A stretch of 9,792 nucleotides of DNA from Kordiimonadaceae bacterium (lineage in GTDB: Bacteria; Pseudomonadota; Alphaproteobacteria; Sphingomonadales; Emcibacteraceae), in contig JABIPV010000031.1 in NCBI GenBank assembly GCA_018699075.1, positions 1 to 9,792 of the forward strand. The letters run 5' to 3'. Position 1 is the stretch's first letter; each line of letters begins with the position of its first letter. The notes beneath the pieces were generated by a model. The model searched no databases and was not told the origin of the DNA. It saw nothing but the letters and a program-made list of their open reading frames with translations. This document shows positions 1-5,963 of this stretch, in pieces. The position numbers and the translations under genes were made by a program.

Positions 1-1
1 A

Positions 2-799
2 GATTTATTGTGGGATACGGCCATTAGAATTGAAAGCGGTGGTGTTAGTGATATTGAAAAAACATTGCTTTCGCAGCTTGATGAACTCAATCTCATTTTA
101 GGTCAGAAAAAATCATTTTCAGACATTCGACTTCAAATACGCGAAACAGATAAGGTTTTTCGCCAATATTCACGCGCCATAAGAAAGAGCTACTCCAATT
201 TATACTCTTTAGATATTGATTTTAAATCACTTCGTAAATTATATAGCTATATTTTAACCTTTAGTGACAAAGAAAAATATTATAATGCTTCGTTGGTTGT
301 TGATGTTCTGCGTAAGGGTGTGGTTTTTAATGATGAACTTGTGCTTAGTCAAGGAGGACTTGGTAATTATTTTGCTCTTTCTGAGGGGCGGAAAATCATT
401 GAAAATTTAATCTCAATACAAAAATCATTATTGGCTAACTCTTATAATGAACAGATGAAGAAGTCACAAAATATTAAAAGAAAACAAAAATATTCATCAC
501 AAAAAAATACACAAGAAAGTATTAAACTACAAAGCAAAGTAGGTGATGCTGTTAAGTTGCTCGGGGAAAAAATATCTTTCACTGGTATGTCGTCGGAATT
601 TTTAATTCAGGATGCGTCTAATTTAATTGAAGCAATTTTGACGAATATGAAAACAGATGAATATTCGAGGGTAGCACAGTCCCAAACAGAATTGATTATC
701 GTTATGAGTAATTTGAAGAGAATTCTTAATAAGCCTGCAACACGCTCACCGGAGCTTCAAAATATTATACAGGAAATTAATGGCCAACCTACTTCTTGA
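2..799 (+). CDS. C-terminal part of a DUF4175/TIGR02302-like protein (5' end outside window)
   Basis: The frame is open to the left edge (codons before the first TTG read D-L-L), so this is the 3' end of a longer gene with 265 residues visible. The first residues, LWDTAIRIESGGVSDIEKTL, closely resemble the LWDxALRIEDGDLSxAE block of alphaproteobacterial DUF4175 (TIGR02302) proteins, large membrane-anchored proteins of unknown function. Two further weak matches follow in the expected order: a helix near residues 130-150 (IIENLISIQKSLL, compare LxxLMRxQQxLLDET) and a helix near 204-242 (SNLIEAIL...QTELIIVMSNLKRIL, compare AEQAMxEAxxAL...AQxxALxxLRxG). A basic linker (KKSQNIKRKQK) lies at about 153-163. 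The Gln/Met-rich composition and the Pro/Gly-rich DPLGR-type tail usual in the family are missing, so it is diverged and short at the C-terminus. It converges with the response regulator with no spacer. The family call rests on remembered motifs. Confidence 0.6.
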   Translation, partial: DLLWDTAIRIESGGVSDIEKTLLSQLDELNLILGQKKSFSDIRLQIRETDKVFRQYSRAIRKSYSNLYSLDIDFKSLRKLYSYILTFSDKEKYYNASLVVDVLRKGVVFNDELVLSQGGLGNYFALSEGRKIIENLISIQKSLLANSYNEQMKKSQNIKRKQKYSSQKNTQESIKLQSKVGDAVKLLGEKISFTGMSSEFLIQDASNLIEAILTNMKTDEYSRVAQSQTELIIVMSNLKRILNKPATRSPELQNIIQEINGQPTS

Positions 800-1174
800 T
801 TAATGAATTTGATGTTTCGCGTTTAGTACATTATCAACGGCTAGGCAAATTTCATCCAATGAAAAAGGTTTGCTGATTACATTGTGTATTAAACTTCCCA
901 TATTATGGGCACGCTGTCTTTCATGAACAAAACCTGTCATCATTAAAATTGGCAATGTGGGATATTCTGCAGTGACTTTTAGCGCCAGTGATATACCGTC
1001 CATAACAGGCATAATGATATCAGTTAGTAAAAGGTCATATTGTCCTTTTTCTAATTCTACTATGGCCGCCCCACCATCTGCTACACCAAGTGTATCATGA
1101 CCCCTTAGTTTTAGGGCCCTACATATGAATGTGCGAACGGCGATTTCGTCTTCTGCTATTAATATTTTTGCCAT
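800..1174 (-). CDS. cpdR: CpdR-like single-domain response regulator
   Basis: A 124-residue receiver domain with no output domain. The visible phosphorylation site is complete: acidic pair E8/D9, phospho-acceptor D52 in LLLTDIIMPVMDG, T80 in MMTGF, and K102 in SKPFSLDEI. CpdR proteins in Caulobacter and rhizobia are unphosphorylated adaptors that send ClpXP to its substrates and localise it at the pole; phosphorylation through the CckA-ChpT relay switches them off. That role is inferred here from family resemblance. The start MAKILIAEDE at 1174 is preferred over an in-frame start at 1216, because the extra 14 residues are outside the receiver fold and an AAGAG-type ribosome site precedes 1174. 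It lies 71 bp downstream of the zinc-ribbon gene on the same strand and may also have its own promoter. Another stand-alone receiver is possible, so the symbol is tentative. Confidence 0.75.
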   Translation of the reverse strand: MAKILIAEDEIAVRTFICRALKLRGHDTLGVADGGAAIVELEKGQYDLLLTDIIMPVMDGISLALKVTAEYPTLPILMMTGFVHERQRAHNMGSLIHNVISKPFSLDEICLAVDNVLNAKHQIH

Positions 1175-1201
1175 TTTACACTCTTGTTTTCTAATTAAAA
1201 C

Positions 1202-1207
1202 ATTATA
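1202..1207 (-). promoter_or_regulatory. Candidate -10 box for the response regulator gene
   Basis: Reading the minus strand, a perfect TATAAT sits 28 bp before the ATG at 1174 in the 71-bp gap after the zinc-ribbon gene. No good -35 is visible; the position 17 bp upstream is only an A-run. It could allow the regulator to be transcribed separately from the upstream gene. The surrounding DNA is very AT-rich, so chance is a real alternative. Confidence 0.25.
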
Positions 1208-1245
1208 TACAGACAAATTCTTTATTTTTTATTAGCATTAGCAAT

Positions 1246-2067
1246 TTAATTTGCCGTAAATAAGACACTAATGTCTCTCGCCGCTACAGGAGGGTTAGGT
1301 AAGGATGTTTCAAAAGTGACTATTTCTTCCGGATTAATTGAAGATTTTTCAGAGGCGAAATCCCATTCACGTATGCTATTGCGATTTGCGTCAAGTAAAA
1401 TGACTTTCAAGCGCGGTATGGTTTGAAGTATATCTGTAATATTCTCGATATTGCCGCGAATTATAAGATAAGGCACGTTATTTCTGTTTTCTTGGCTTGG
1501 ACTTAAACCTTTAATTAGCAGACGTTCGCCAATGGGAGAAATTTCCGGTTCTTCTGGTGTTTGAGAGGCTTGAGTTTCATTAAGACCAATGGCCGTATAT
1601 AATTTATTAGACGCTGGCCATTTGCTTGATATGGTATCTTGAAACATAAGAAATAAGCTGATGACCGCCGTGACGAATACCATCAGTGATATCCAACCAA
1701 ACTTACTTGAGCCATACTTTTGGTTTTGCAAGGCGGGTAAATTTGCCGTTTTAGGAACGGGCCGCATTCTCTTTTTTGGTTTTTGTATTGGAAAATCAAA
1801 ATCACCACCACTATCAGATTCTTCTGACTTATTTCTGATCTCCCCATCTGATTTATATTTATCGATAAGTTCGTCTTGAGAAGTTGCTTCATTATTGGCC
1901 TCATTTTCTGTGGGTTTTTGAGGAGGTATAATTTCAACTTCTGGTTCAGGCTTGCTTTCAAACCAATTATGACTGCACTTAGCACAACGCACAGTGCGCC
2001 CGTTTGGCATTAATGCATTGGGGTTAACTACGTATCTCGATTTACATTCAGGGCAGGTTAAGATCAT
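1246..2067 (-). CDS. MJ0042 zinc-ribbon, single-TM, DUF3426 protein
   Basis: A 273-residue protein of a common alphaproteobacterial architecture. Residues 1-37 form an MJ0042-type zinc ribbon: CPEC at 5-8 and CAKC at 28-31 supply the four zinc-binding cysteines, followed by the typical SHNWF. Residues 40-100 are acidic, Pro/Asn-rich and probably disordered, ending in a basic stretch (KPKKRMRP). One membrane helix lies at about 124-142 (WISLMVFVTAVISLFLMF). The rest, about 170-270, matches DUF3426, with the pattern LIIRGNIENIT...P.LKVILLDANRN...W. The expected topology is a cytoplasmic ribbon and a periplasmic DUF3426 domain. The function is unknown; in other alphaproteobacteria I recall it sitting divergent from ftsE, as here. 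Its ribosome site is weak, but a near-consensus promoter lies upstream (2115-2143). Confidence 0.9.
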   Translation of the reverse strand: MILTCPECKSRYVVNPNALMPNGRTVRCAKCSHNWFESKPEPEVEIIPPQKPTENEANNEATSQDELIDKYKSDGEIRNKSEESDSGGDFDFPIQKPKKRMRPVPKTANLPALQNQKYGSSKFGWISLMVFVTAVISLFLMFQDTISSKWPASNKLYTAIGLNETQASQTPEEPEISPIGERLLIKGLSPSQENRNNVPYLIIRGNIENITDILQTIPRLKVILLDANRNSIREWDFASEKSSINPEEIVTFETSLPNPPVAARDISVLFTAN

Positions 2068-2114
2068 AAATTAATTCTGCTTATTCTGTCTATTATCGTT
2101 ACATTATTAAGCTT

Positions 2115-2143
2115 GTTATAATATGCGGCTCATGGATTATCAA
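2115..2143 (-). promoter_or_regulatory. Sigma-70-type promoter for the zinc-ribbon gene
   Basis: On the minus strand, TTGATA (2143-2138, 5 of 6 to TTGACA) and TATAAC (2120-2115, 5 of 6 to TATAAT) are separated by exactly 17 bp. Transcription would start near 2108, giving a leader of about 40 nt before the ATG at 2067. It is the best-formed promoter seen in the window. Confidence 0.5.
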
Positions 2144-2304
2144 TAAGATAACCATTTAGTGATTTAATTAATATTTATCTTATGCCATATAAATTTTAAC
2201 AAAAGATTATAATCGGCTAATCAATCAATAAGAGCAAAAATGCGCGTAGGGCCTAATTTGAAAATGAGTATTATTCATATTAGCAAACCTATTGGAATTG
2301 CATT

Positions 2305-2340
2305 ATGATCTTAGCTATGATCTAAAAGGCAAAATATAAT
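2305..2340 (+). promoter_or_regulatory. Candidate ftsE promoter/operator region
   Basis: Three elements lie together just upstream of ftsE. ATGATCT occurs twice in direct orientation (2305-2311 and 2317-2323), 12 bp apart. The span 2307-2322 is also an imperfect palindrome (GATC-T-TAGCTA-T-GATC, 14 of 16 positions symmetric). A perfect TATAAT follows at 2335-2340, with no convincing -35 except the repeat region itself. A start near 2347 would leave a leader of only about 14 nt before the TTG. This may be a regulator site replacing a -35 box; chance is possible in such AT-rich DNA. Confidence 0.3.
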
Positions 2341-2348
2341 GTCGCAAT

Positions 2349-2353
2349 AAGGA
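2349..2353 (+). promoter_or_regulatory. Ribosome binding site supporting the TTG start of ftsE
   Basis: AAGGA ends 7 nt before the TTG at 2361. There is no nearby ATG in frame that keeps the conserved N-terminal beta strand, so this site decides the start. Confidence 0.55.
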
Positions 2354-2360
2354 TATTGGA

Positions 2361-3059
2361 TTGGTTGAATTTAGAAATGTAAGTATGGGATATGATAAAG
2401 GACATGATGTCCTTAGCGATATTTCATTTAAACTAGAGACGGGGACTATGCATTTTCTAACGGGGCCAAGTGGTGCGGGTAAAACATCTCTGTTAAAATT
2501 AATGTATTTAGCCCACCGGCCGAACCGTGGTGAAATTATGATGTTCGGCCAAGATGTAGCCAAGGCGAGGCGCGAAGACTTACCTAAATTGCGCAGGCGT
2601 ATTGGTATTGTTTTCCAAGATTTTAGATTGTTGGACCATATGTCAGCGGTTGAAAATGTTGCACTTCCCTTACGTATTGCAGGAGGTAAGGGACCACAAA
2701 TAAATGAACATGTAGAAGAACTATTAAGCTGGGTGGGGCTTGATGAACGGATGCTTGCAAACCCGTCTGCATTATCGGGCGGTGAAAAGCAGCGGGTTGC
2801 TATTGCCCGTGCAGTGATAAGGCGCCCAGATATTTTACTTGCCGATGAACCTACGGGGAATGTAGATCCGGAAATGTCAGAACGTTTAATGTATTTATTT
2901 GTTGAACTGAATAAACTTGGCACGACAATTGTGATCGCCACCCACGATAATAAACTGGTTGAGAAAATTGGAGCTCCACGTCTACATCTGGAAAAAGGTC
3001 AATTACTTCATATTCAAGGGTCGAAGAAAAAGTTTTCAGATTATGAGGGTCCGCAATGA
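2361..3059 (+). CDS. ftsE: Cell-division ABC transporter ATP-binding protein FtsE
   Basis: A 232-residue ABC ATPase of normal FtsE length. All nucleotide-binding elements are intact: Walker A GPSGAGKTS (35-43), Q-loop Q86 in VFQDFRLL (84-91), signature LSGGEKQRVAIARA (138-151), Walker B ILLADEPTGNVD (158-169) and switch histidine H195 in ATHD. The N-terminus VEFRNVSMGY and the Q-loop sequence FQDFRLL are typical of FtsE rather than of LolD or MacB relatives. With FtsX it forms a type VII ABC complex at the inner membrane that does not transport but couples ATP hydrolysis to activation of septal peptidoglycan hydrolases. Translation starts at TTG, supported by AAGGA 7 nt upstream. It is the first gene of a four-gene operon and overlaps ftsX by 4 bp (ATGA), which implies translational coupling. 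Confidence 0.96.
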   Translation: MVEFRNVSMGYDKGHDVLSDISFKLETGTMHFLTGPSGAGKTSLLKLMYLAHRPNRGEIMMFGQDVAKARREDLPKLRRRIGIVFQDFRLLDHMSAVENVALPLRIAGGKGPQINEHVEELLSWVGLDERMLANPSALSGGEKQRVAIARAVIRRPDILLADEPTGNVDPEMSERLMYLFVELNKLGTTIVIATHDNKLVEKIGAPRLHLEKGQLLHIQGSKKKFSDYEGPQ

Positions 3060-3937
3060 GCACATCATTTGATTTTCTGCCAGATGTGAAATTCCGAGAA
3101 GCGACGAAGCTGTTACCTTGGGTAATGGCAATTATGGTTTATTTAAGTGCCTTGTCAGCAGCAGGTAGCCTTTTACTTCATTCGGGATTTGATGATTGGG
3201 CCAGTTCTTTACAAGGTAAAGTAACCGTGCAAATAACTGGAGAAGATTCTGCTGTAATTAAAGAGCAAGCTAATGAAATTCAACAAATTTTAAGAAAGGT
3301 CCCCGGTATTTTATCGGTTCGTATCATTCCTGATAATGAAATTACAGCATTACTTGAACCTTGGCTAGGGGCTGGCAATATCACAGATGATTTACCCATA
3401 CCGGTAATGATAGATTTAGAAACAGAGCCGGATGTTTATATTAATTTGGATGCTCTTGAAATTAAATTAAAACAAATTACAGATACTGTATACTTAGATG
3501 ATCATGCGCAGTGGCTGGTGCATTTTTATAACTTAACTTATACGGTTGAATATACGGCATTAGGTATTTTGGTAATGATCCTTTTAGCTTCAATTAGTAT
3601 TGTGATTTTTGGTACAAAATCAAGTATGTCTGAACATAAAAGTACAATAGAAATCATGCATTTAATGGGCGCACAGGATCAAATGATCGCGCATGCTTAT
3701 CAGCGACGCTTTATGAATTATGGTTTAAGGGGAGGTGCTTACGGTTTAGTGCTTTCTTTTATTACATTATTTGGGTTATCAAAATTGGTACAAAATTTAG
3801 CAAGTGGCTTAGTAGAAATGCCGACATTTCCTTATCTAACTATATCACTTTTATTTGTCTTTCCAATATTGTTTGCCGTCCTTTCCATGTTAACCGCGAG
3901 AATTACTGTTATGCGGGAATTGGGAAGGATGCTATAA
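3056..3937 (+). CDS. ftsX: Cell-division membrane protein FtsX
   Basis: A 293-residue integral membrane partner of FtsE. The layout is that of FtsX: a short cytoplasmic N-terminus, one helix at about 20-41, a periplasmic domain of about 120 residues (about 42-165) that in studied homologues contacts EnvC-like activators, then three helices at about 167-188, 222-245 and 259-283. The short C-terminal tail ends in TVMRELGRML. The ATG lies inside the ftsE stop region (ATGA overlap), as expected for subunits made in fixed ratio. Assignment rests on topology, gene order and the FtsX-like cytoplasmic loop STIEIMHLMGAQDQMIAHAYQRRF near residues 195-220. No damage is seen. The specific hydrolase activator it would control is not in this window. 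Confidence 0.94.
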   Translation: MSTSFDFLPDVKFREATKLLPWVMAIMVYLSALSAAGSLLLHSGFDDWASSLQGKVTVQITGEDSAVIKEQANEIQQILRKVPGILSVRIIPDNEITALLEPWLGAGNITDDLPIPVMIDLETEPDVYINLDALEIKLKQITDTVYLDDHAQWLVHFYNLTYTVEYTALGILVMILLASISIVIFGTKSSMSEHKSTIEIMHLMGAQDQMIAHAYQRRFMNYGLRGGAYGLVLSFITLFGLSKLVQNLASGLVEMPTFPYLTISLLFVFPILFAVLSMLTARITVMRELGRML

Positions 3938-3944
3938 TTTTAGT

Positions 3945-4514
3945 ATGAGACTGATTTTTGCCATAATATTATCTTTTTTTCTAATATGGTTTGGGGGTTA
4001 TCTTTGGTTCTTAAATGAACTTTCCCTTAAGAAGACTAATATAGATCAAAAAACAGATGCTATTGTTGTCCTCACTGGCAGGGCAAATAGATTAAATGTG
4101 GCTGTAGACTTACTTAAAAATGAATTTGCTGAAAAACTATACATTTCTGGTGTAGATGAAAAAGTTACGCGTACAGAGTTGCTTGATCTTTTAAATATCA
4201 GTGTTGACCTAGCCGAGTGTTGCGTTGAAAGCGGTAATAAGGCGACTGATACCGTGGGCAATGCTATTGAAACCATGAGTTGGTCGATAAAAAATGATAT
4301 AAAAAGTATTCGTGTTGTGACGTCGCTTGAACATATGCCACGGGCAATGGTGGAATTTAAGAGGTTTATGCCAAACGTTACTTTTGTAGAGCATACGGTT
4401 GGTAGCTGGCGTCCCGACAACCTCAATTATTTTAATTTGTCACAAGAATATAGCAAATATGTCATCAGTTTATTACGTTCACGTGCGTCTAGCCAAATTT
4501 ATGAAGATACCTAA
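3945..4514 (+). CDS. DUF218 (YdcF-like) membrane-anchored protein
   Basis: A 189-residue protein with an N-terminal membrane anchor at about 2-23 (LIFAIILSFFLIWFGGYLWF) and a periplasmic DUF218 domain. Family motifs appear in order: TDAIVVLTGRANRL, KLYISGV, AECCVESGNKATDTVGNA and RVVTSLEHMPRAMVEF. In relatives these read TGG..R, ANTVGNA and VT..YHMPR, so the fold is intact, with small changes such as D for N in DTVGNA and E for Y before HMPR. DUF218 includes YdcF, SanA and ElyC, envelope proteins tied to barrier function and, for ElyC, to lipid-carrier metabolism; the reaction is not established. It starts 7 bp after ftsX and precedes plsC by 29 bp, a linkage I recall from other alphaproteobacteria. 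No strong ribosome site is seen at normal spacing, so coupling to ftsX is likely. Confidence 0.85.
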   Translation: MRLIFAIILSFFLIWFGGYLWFLNELSLKKTNIDQKTDAIVVLTGRANRLNVAVDLLKNEFAEKLYISGVDEKVTRTELLDLLNISVDLAECCVESGNKATDTVGNAIETMSWSIKNDIKSIRVVTSLEHMPRAMVEFKRFMPNVTFVEHTVGSWRPDNLNYFNLSQEYSKYVISLLRSRASSQIYEDT

Positions 4515-4530
4515 TGAGGGTATTTTTAAG

Positions 4531-4535
4531 AGGAG
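4531..4535 (+). promoter_or_regulatory. Strong ribosome binding site for the TTG start of plsC
   Basis: AGGAG (within AAGAGGAG, 4528-4535) ends 8 nt before the TTG at 4544. This settles the start, because no upstream ATG is in frame in the short gap. Confidence 0.6.
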
Positions 4536-4543
4536 ATTGTTAA

Positions 4544-5248
4544 TTGCGCACATTACGTTCAAGTTTGTTTAAAACGTTATTTTATCTATGGACGGGCATA
4601 TTTTGTATTTTATATCTTCCGTTAATGTGGCTACCACGTAATGGGTTAATCGCATGTCAGCGGGTTTGGTCTCACGGTGTATTAGTAATTTTACGCCTCA
4701 TCATGAATATCAAATTGGAAATACGGGGAAGAGACAAAATTCCTCAAGACGGCGGAATACTTGCCATGAAACACCAATCGTCATTTGACACTTTTGTAAT
4801 GCATACTATTGTGCGTTATCCGGCCTTTGTGATGAAACAAGAGCTTATCAAAATTCCCCTATACGGTAGTTTTTGTTTAAATACAGGTATGATCCCTATT
4901 GATCGGGATGGGGGATTAAAAGCGTTAAAGAATTTAATGAAAAAATCATCAGAGACCATTAATGAAGGGCGGCAGTTAATTATATTTCCAGAAGGGTCGC
5001 GGACAATTCCTGGTGATCATGTGGAATATCAGTCTGGAATTTTTGGTATTTATAAATTTACGAAGGAACCTGTAATTCCTGTGGCTCTAAATTCCGGAGT
5101 ATTTTGGCCTAAAAAAGGCCCCCTGGTAGCAGGCGGAACCATTGTATTTGATTTTCTGAATCCTATTGAAGCAGGAAAAAGTAAAGATGACTTTATGGCG
5201 ACACTAGAAAATAGAATTGAAGATGCGAGTACGAAGCTTATTAAGTAA
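4544..5248 (+). CDS. plsC: 1-acyl-sn-glycerol-3-phosphate acyltransferase (PlsC family)
   Basis: A 234-residue lysophosphatidate acyltransferase-type enzyme. It has an N-terminal membrane segment (about 9-30, FKTLFYLWTGIFCILYLPLMW) and the four acyltransferase blocks: the catalytic H77-x4-D82 (HQSSFD), IPIDRDG at 118-123 for glycerophosphate binding, FPEGSR at 148-153, and VIPVALNSG further on. PlsC enzymes acylate position 2 of lysophosphatidic acid on the cytoplasmic face of the inner membrane to give phosphatidic acid. The family also includes paralogues acting on ornithine lipids or other lysolipids, so the acceptor is inferred. Translation starts at TTG behind a strong AGGAG site. It is the last gene of the ftsE operon; no clear terminator hairpin follows, only a T-run at 5276-5281. 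Confidence 0.88.
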   Translation: MRTLRSSLFKTLFYLWTGIFCILYLPLMWLPRNGLIACQRVWSHGVLVILRLIMNIKLEIRGRDKIPQDGGILAMKHQSSFDTFVMHTIVRYPAFVMKQELIKIPLYGSFCLNTGMIPIDRDGGLKALKNLMKKSSETINEGRQLIIFPEGSRTIPGDHVEYQSGIFGIYKFTKEPVIPVALNSGVFWPKKGPLVAGGTIVFDFLNPIEAGKSKDDFMATLENRIEDASTKLIK

Positions 5249-5286
5249 ACTGCAGTAATTATGCGGGTACCTAAATTTTTTATAAC

Positions 5287-5314
5287 TTCACTTTCAATGA
5301 AGAGTTGTTATTAT
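5287..5314 (+). promoter_or_regulatory. Weak promoter candidate for the outer membrane protein gene
   Basis: TTCACT (5287-5292, 4 of 6 to TTGACA) and TATTAT (5309-5314, 5 of 6 to TATAAT) are 16 bp apart within the 107-bp gap after plsC. A start near 5321 would leave a leader of about 35 nt. A 10-bp palindrome ATGAATTCAT (5317-5326) overlaps the predicted start point. The evidence is weak in AT-rich DNA. Confidence 0.2.
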
Positions 5315-5355
5315 TTATGAATTCATCAACTATTTAAAAGGGAAAAGGATACGTA

Positions 5356-5895
5356 ATGAATATTAAAATATTTATTGGGGCTATTTTTGTTATGGCCAAT
5401 TTAGCGAATGTTTCAACGGCGGCGCCGGGTGATGTTGCATTAGGACTAAAAGCAGGAACATTAGGATTAGGGCTAGAATTAACCGTTGAGGCCGCTGACC
5501 AAGTGAATGTTCGTTTTGGTGGAAATTATTTTAAAATTAATACAGAAGTTGATGTTGAGGATAATGATTATGACCTAGAAGATAATACTTATACCAGTGC
5601 AGAAGTTGGTGTTCTAAATGCCGATGCGGGCTTTAAATCCGTTGCACCATATTTGGGAATTGGCTGGGGTAACCCGCTTAGGGATGATAGTGATTGGTCA
5701 TTTATGGTTGACCTTGGCGTTATATTTGCAGGAAAACCGAGTTTAGATATAACATCAACTGGCGGTACTCTTTCAAACGACCCAACGTTGCTCGCAGATA
5801 TTGCCCAAACTGAACTTGAATTTAATGATTCTGATGAATTAAAATATCTAAAATATTACCCTGTTTTATCTGTAGGGTTAAATTATCGTTTTTGA
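5356..5895 (+). CDS. Small outer membrane beta-barrel protein, apparently shortened internally
   Basis: A 179-residue secreted protein. Residues 1-22 are a signal peptide (hydrophobic core FIGAIFVMANLA, cleavage probably around STA-A). The mature part shows alternating barrel strands: LKAGTLGLGLEL (31-42), VNVRFGGNYF (50-59), VAPYLGIGWGN (96-106), WSFMVDLGVIF (114-124) and a final YPVLSVGLNYRF. The terminal Phe is the usual signal for insertion by the BAM complex. It resembles a family of uncharacterised proteobacterial outer membrane proteins with the pattern KAGTLGLGLE...VAPYLGLGWG...DLGVLFxG.P...YYPVVSLGxxYRF. Those I recall carry an extra segment of some 40 residues, including an LLLDWHPF strand, between the second strand and TYTxAxVG; here DYDLEDNTYTSAEVG runs straight across. 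The ribosome site AAAAGGA lies 6 nt upstream. It may be monocistronic: 107 bp from plsC and followed by a hairpin. Confidence 0.8.
   Translation: MNIKIFIGAIFVMANLANVSTAAPGDVALGLKAGTLGLGLELTVEAADQVNVRFGGNYFKINTEVDVEDNDYDLEDNTYTSAEVGVLNADAGFKSVAPYLGIGWGNPLRDDSDWSFMVDLGVIFAGKPSLDITSTGGTLSNDPTLLADIAQTELEFNDSDELKYLKYYPVLSVGLNYRF
5543..5613 (+). repeat. Short imperfect direct repeats at the presumed OMP deletion junction
   Basis: Two interleaved direct repeats lie inside the outer membrane protein gene. CAGAAGTTGATGTT at 5543-5556 recurs at 5600-5613 with one mismatch. GAGGATAATGATTAT at 5557-5571 recurs at 5578-5592 as GAAGATAATACTTAT with three mismatches. They encode the acidic loop around residues 63-87. 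Such repeats are typical substrates for slippage deletion or duplication. Confidence 0.4.
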
Positions 5896-5915
5896 TTAAT
5901 CCTAAATAGGGTATT

Positions 5916-5945
5916 AAGGAGGTCTGAGCTTATCAGGCTTCTTTT
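5916..5945 (+). terminator. 12-bp hairpin with T-rich 3' arm after the OMP gene
   Basis: AAGGAGGTCTGA (5916-5927) pairs with 5933-5944 around a 5-nt loop GCTTA. All 12 positions pair, three of them G-U wobbles (RNA reading), and the 3' arm ends in a T-run (5942-5945). It lies 20 bp after the OMP stop and 19 bp before the DUF2125 start, so it fits a moderate intrinsic terminator for the OMP gene. Oddly, its 5' arm is a full AAGGAGGT Shine-Dalgarno sequence with no usable start codon at normal spacing, so a regulatory role is the alternative. Confidence 0.5.
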
Positions 5946-5963
5946 ACTTAACTGGAATATTAA

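Noticed and set aside
1231..1243. Tandem ATTAGC repeat
   Set aside because: Two 6-bp copies only, in AT-rich spacer; no structure or partner sites.
1683..1985. 100-codon minus-strand frame overlapping the zinc-ribbon gene
   Set aside because: It is out of frame with the MJ0042/DUF3426 protein, which has intact zinc ligands and a membrane helix; a frameshift reading is not needed.
2164..2178. TTAA-N7-TTAT resembling a CtrA box
   Set aside because: It misses the full TTAA-N7-TTAA consensus and lies in very AT-rich DNA where such matches are expected by chance.
2315..2941. 208-codon open frame on the minus strand across ftsE
   Set aside because: It is antisense to a fully intact, motif-complete ftsE; its Ser/Pro/Ile-rich translation has no recognisable domain.
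4046..4426. 126-codon minus-strand frame inside the DUF218 gene
   Set aside because: Shadow of a gene with clear DUF218 motifs; no ribosome site or domain of its own.
5249..5286. Possible terminator after plsC
   Set aside because: There is a T-run (5276-5281) and short palindromes ACTGCAGT and GGTACC, but no stem-loop of useful length before the T-run.
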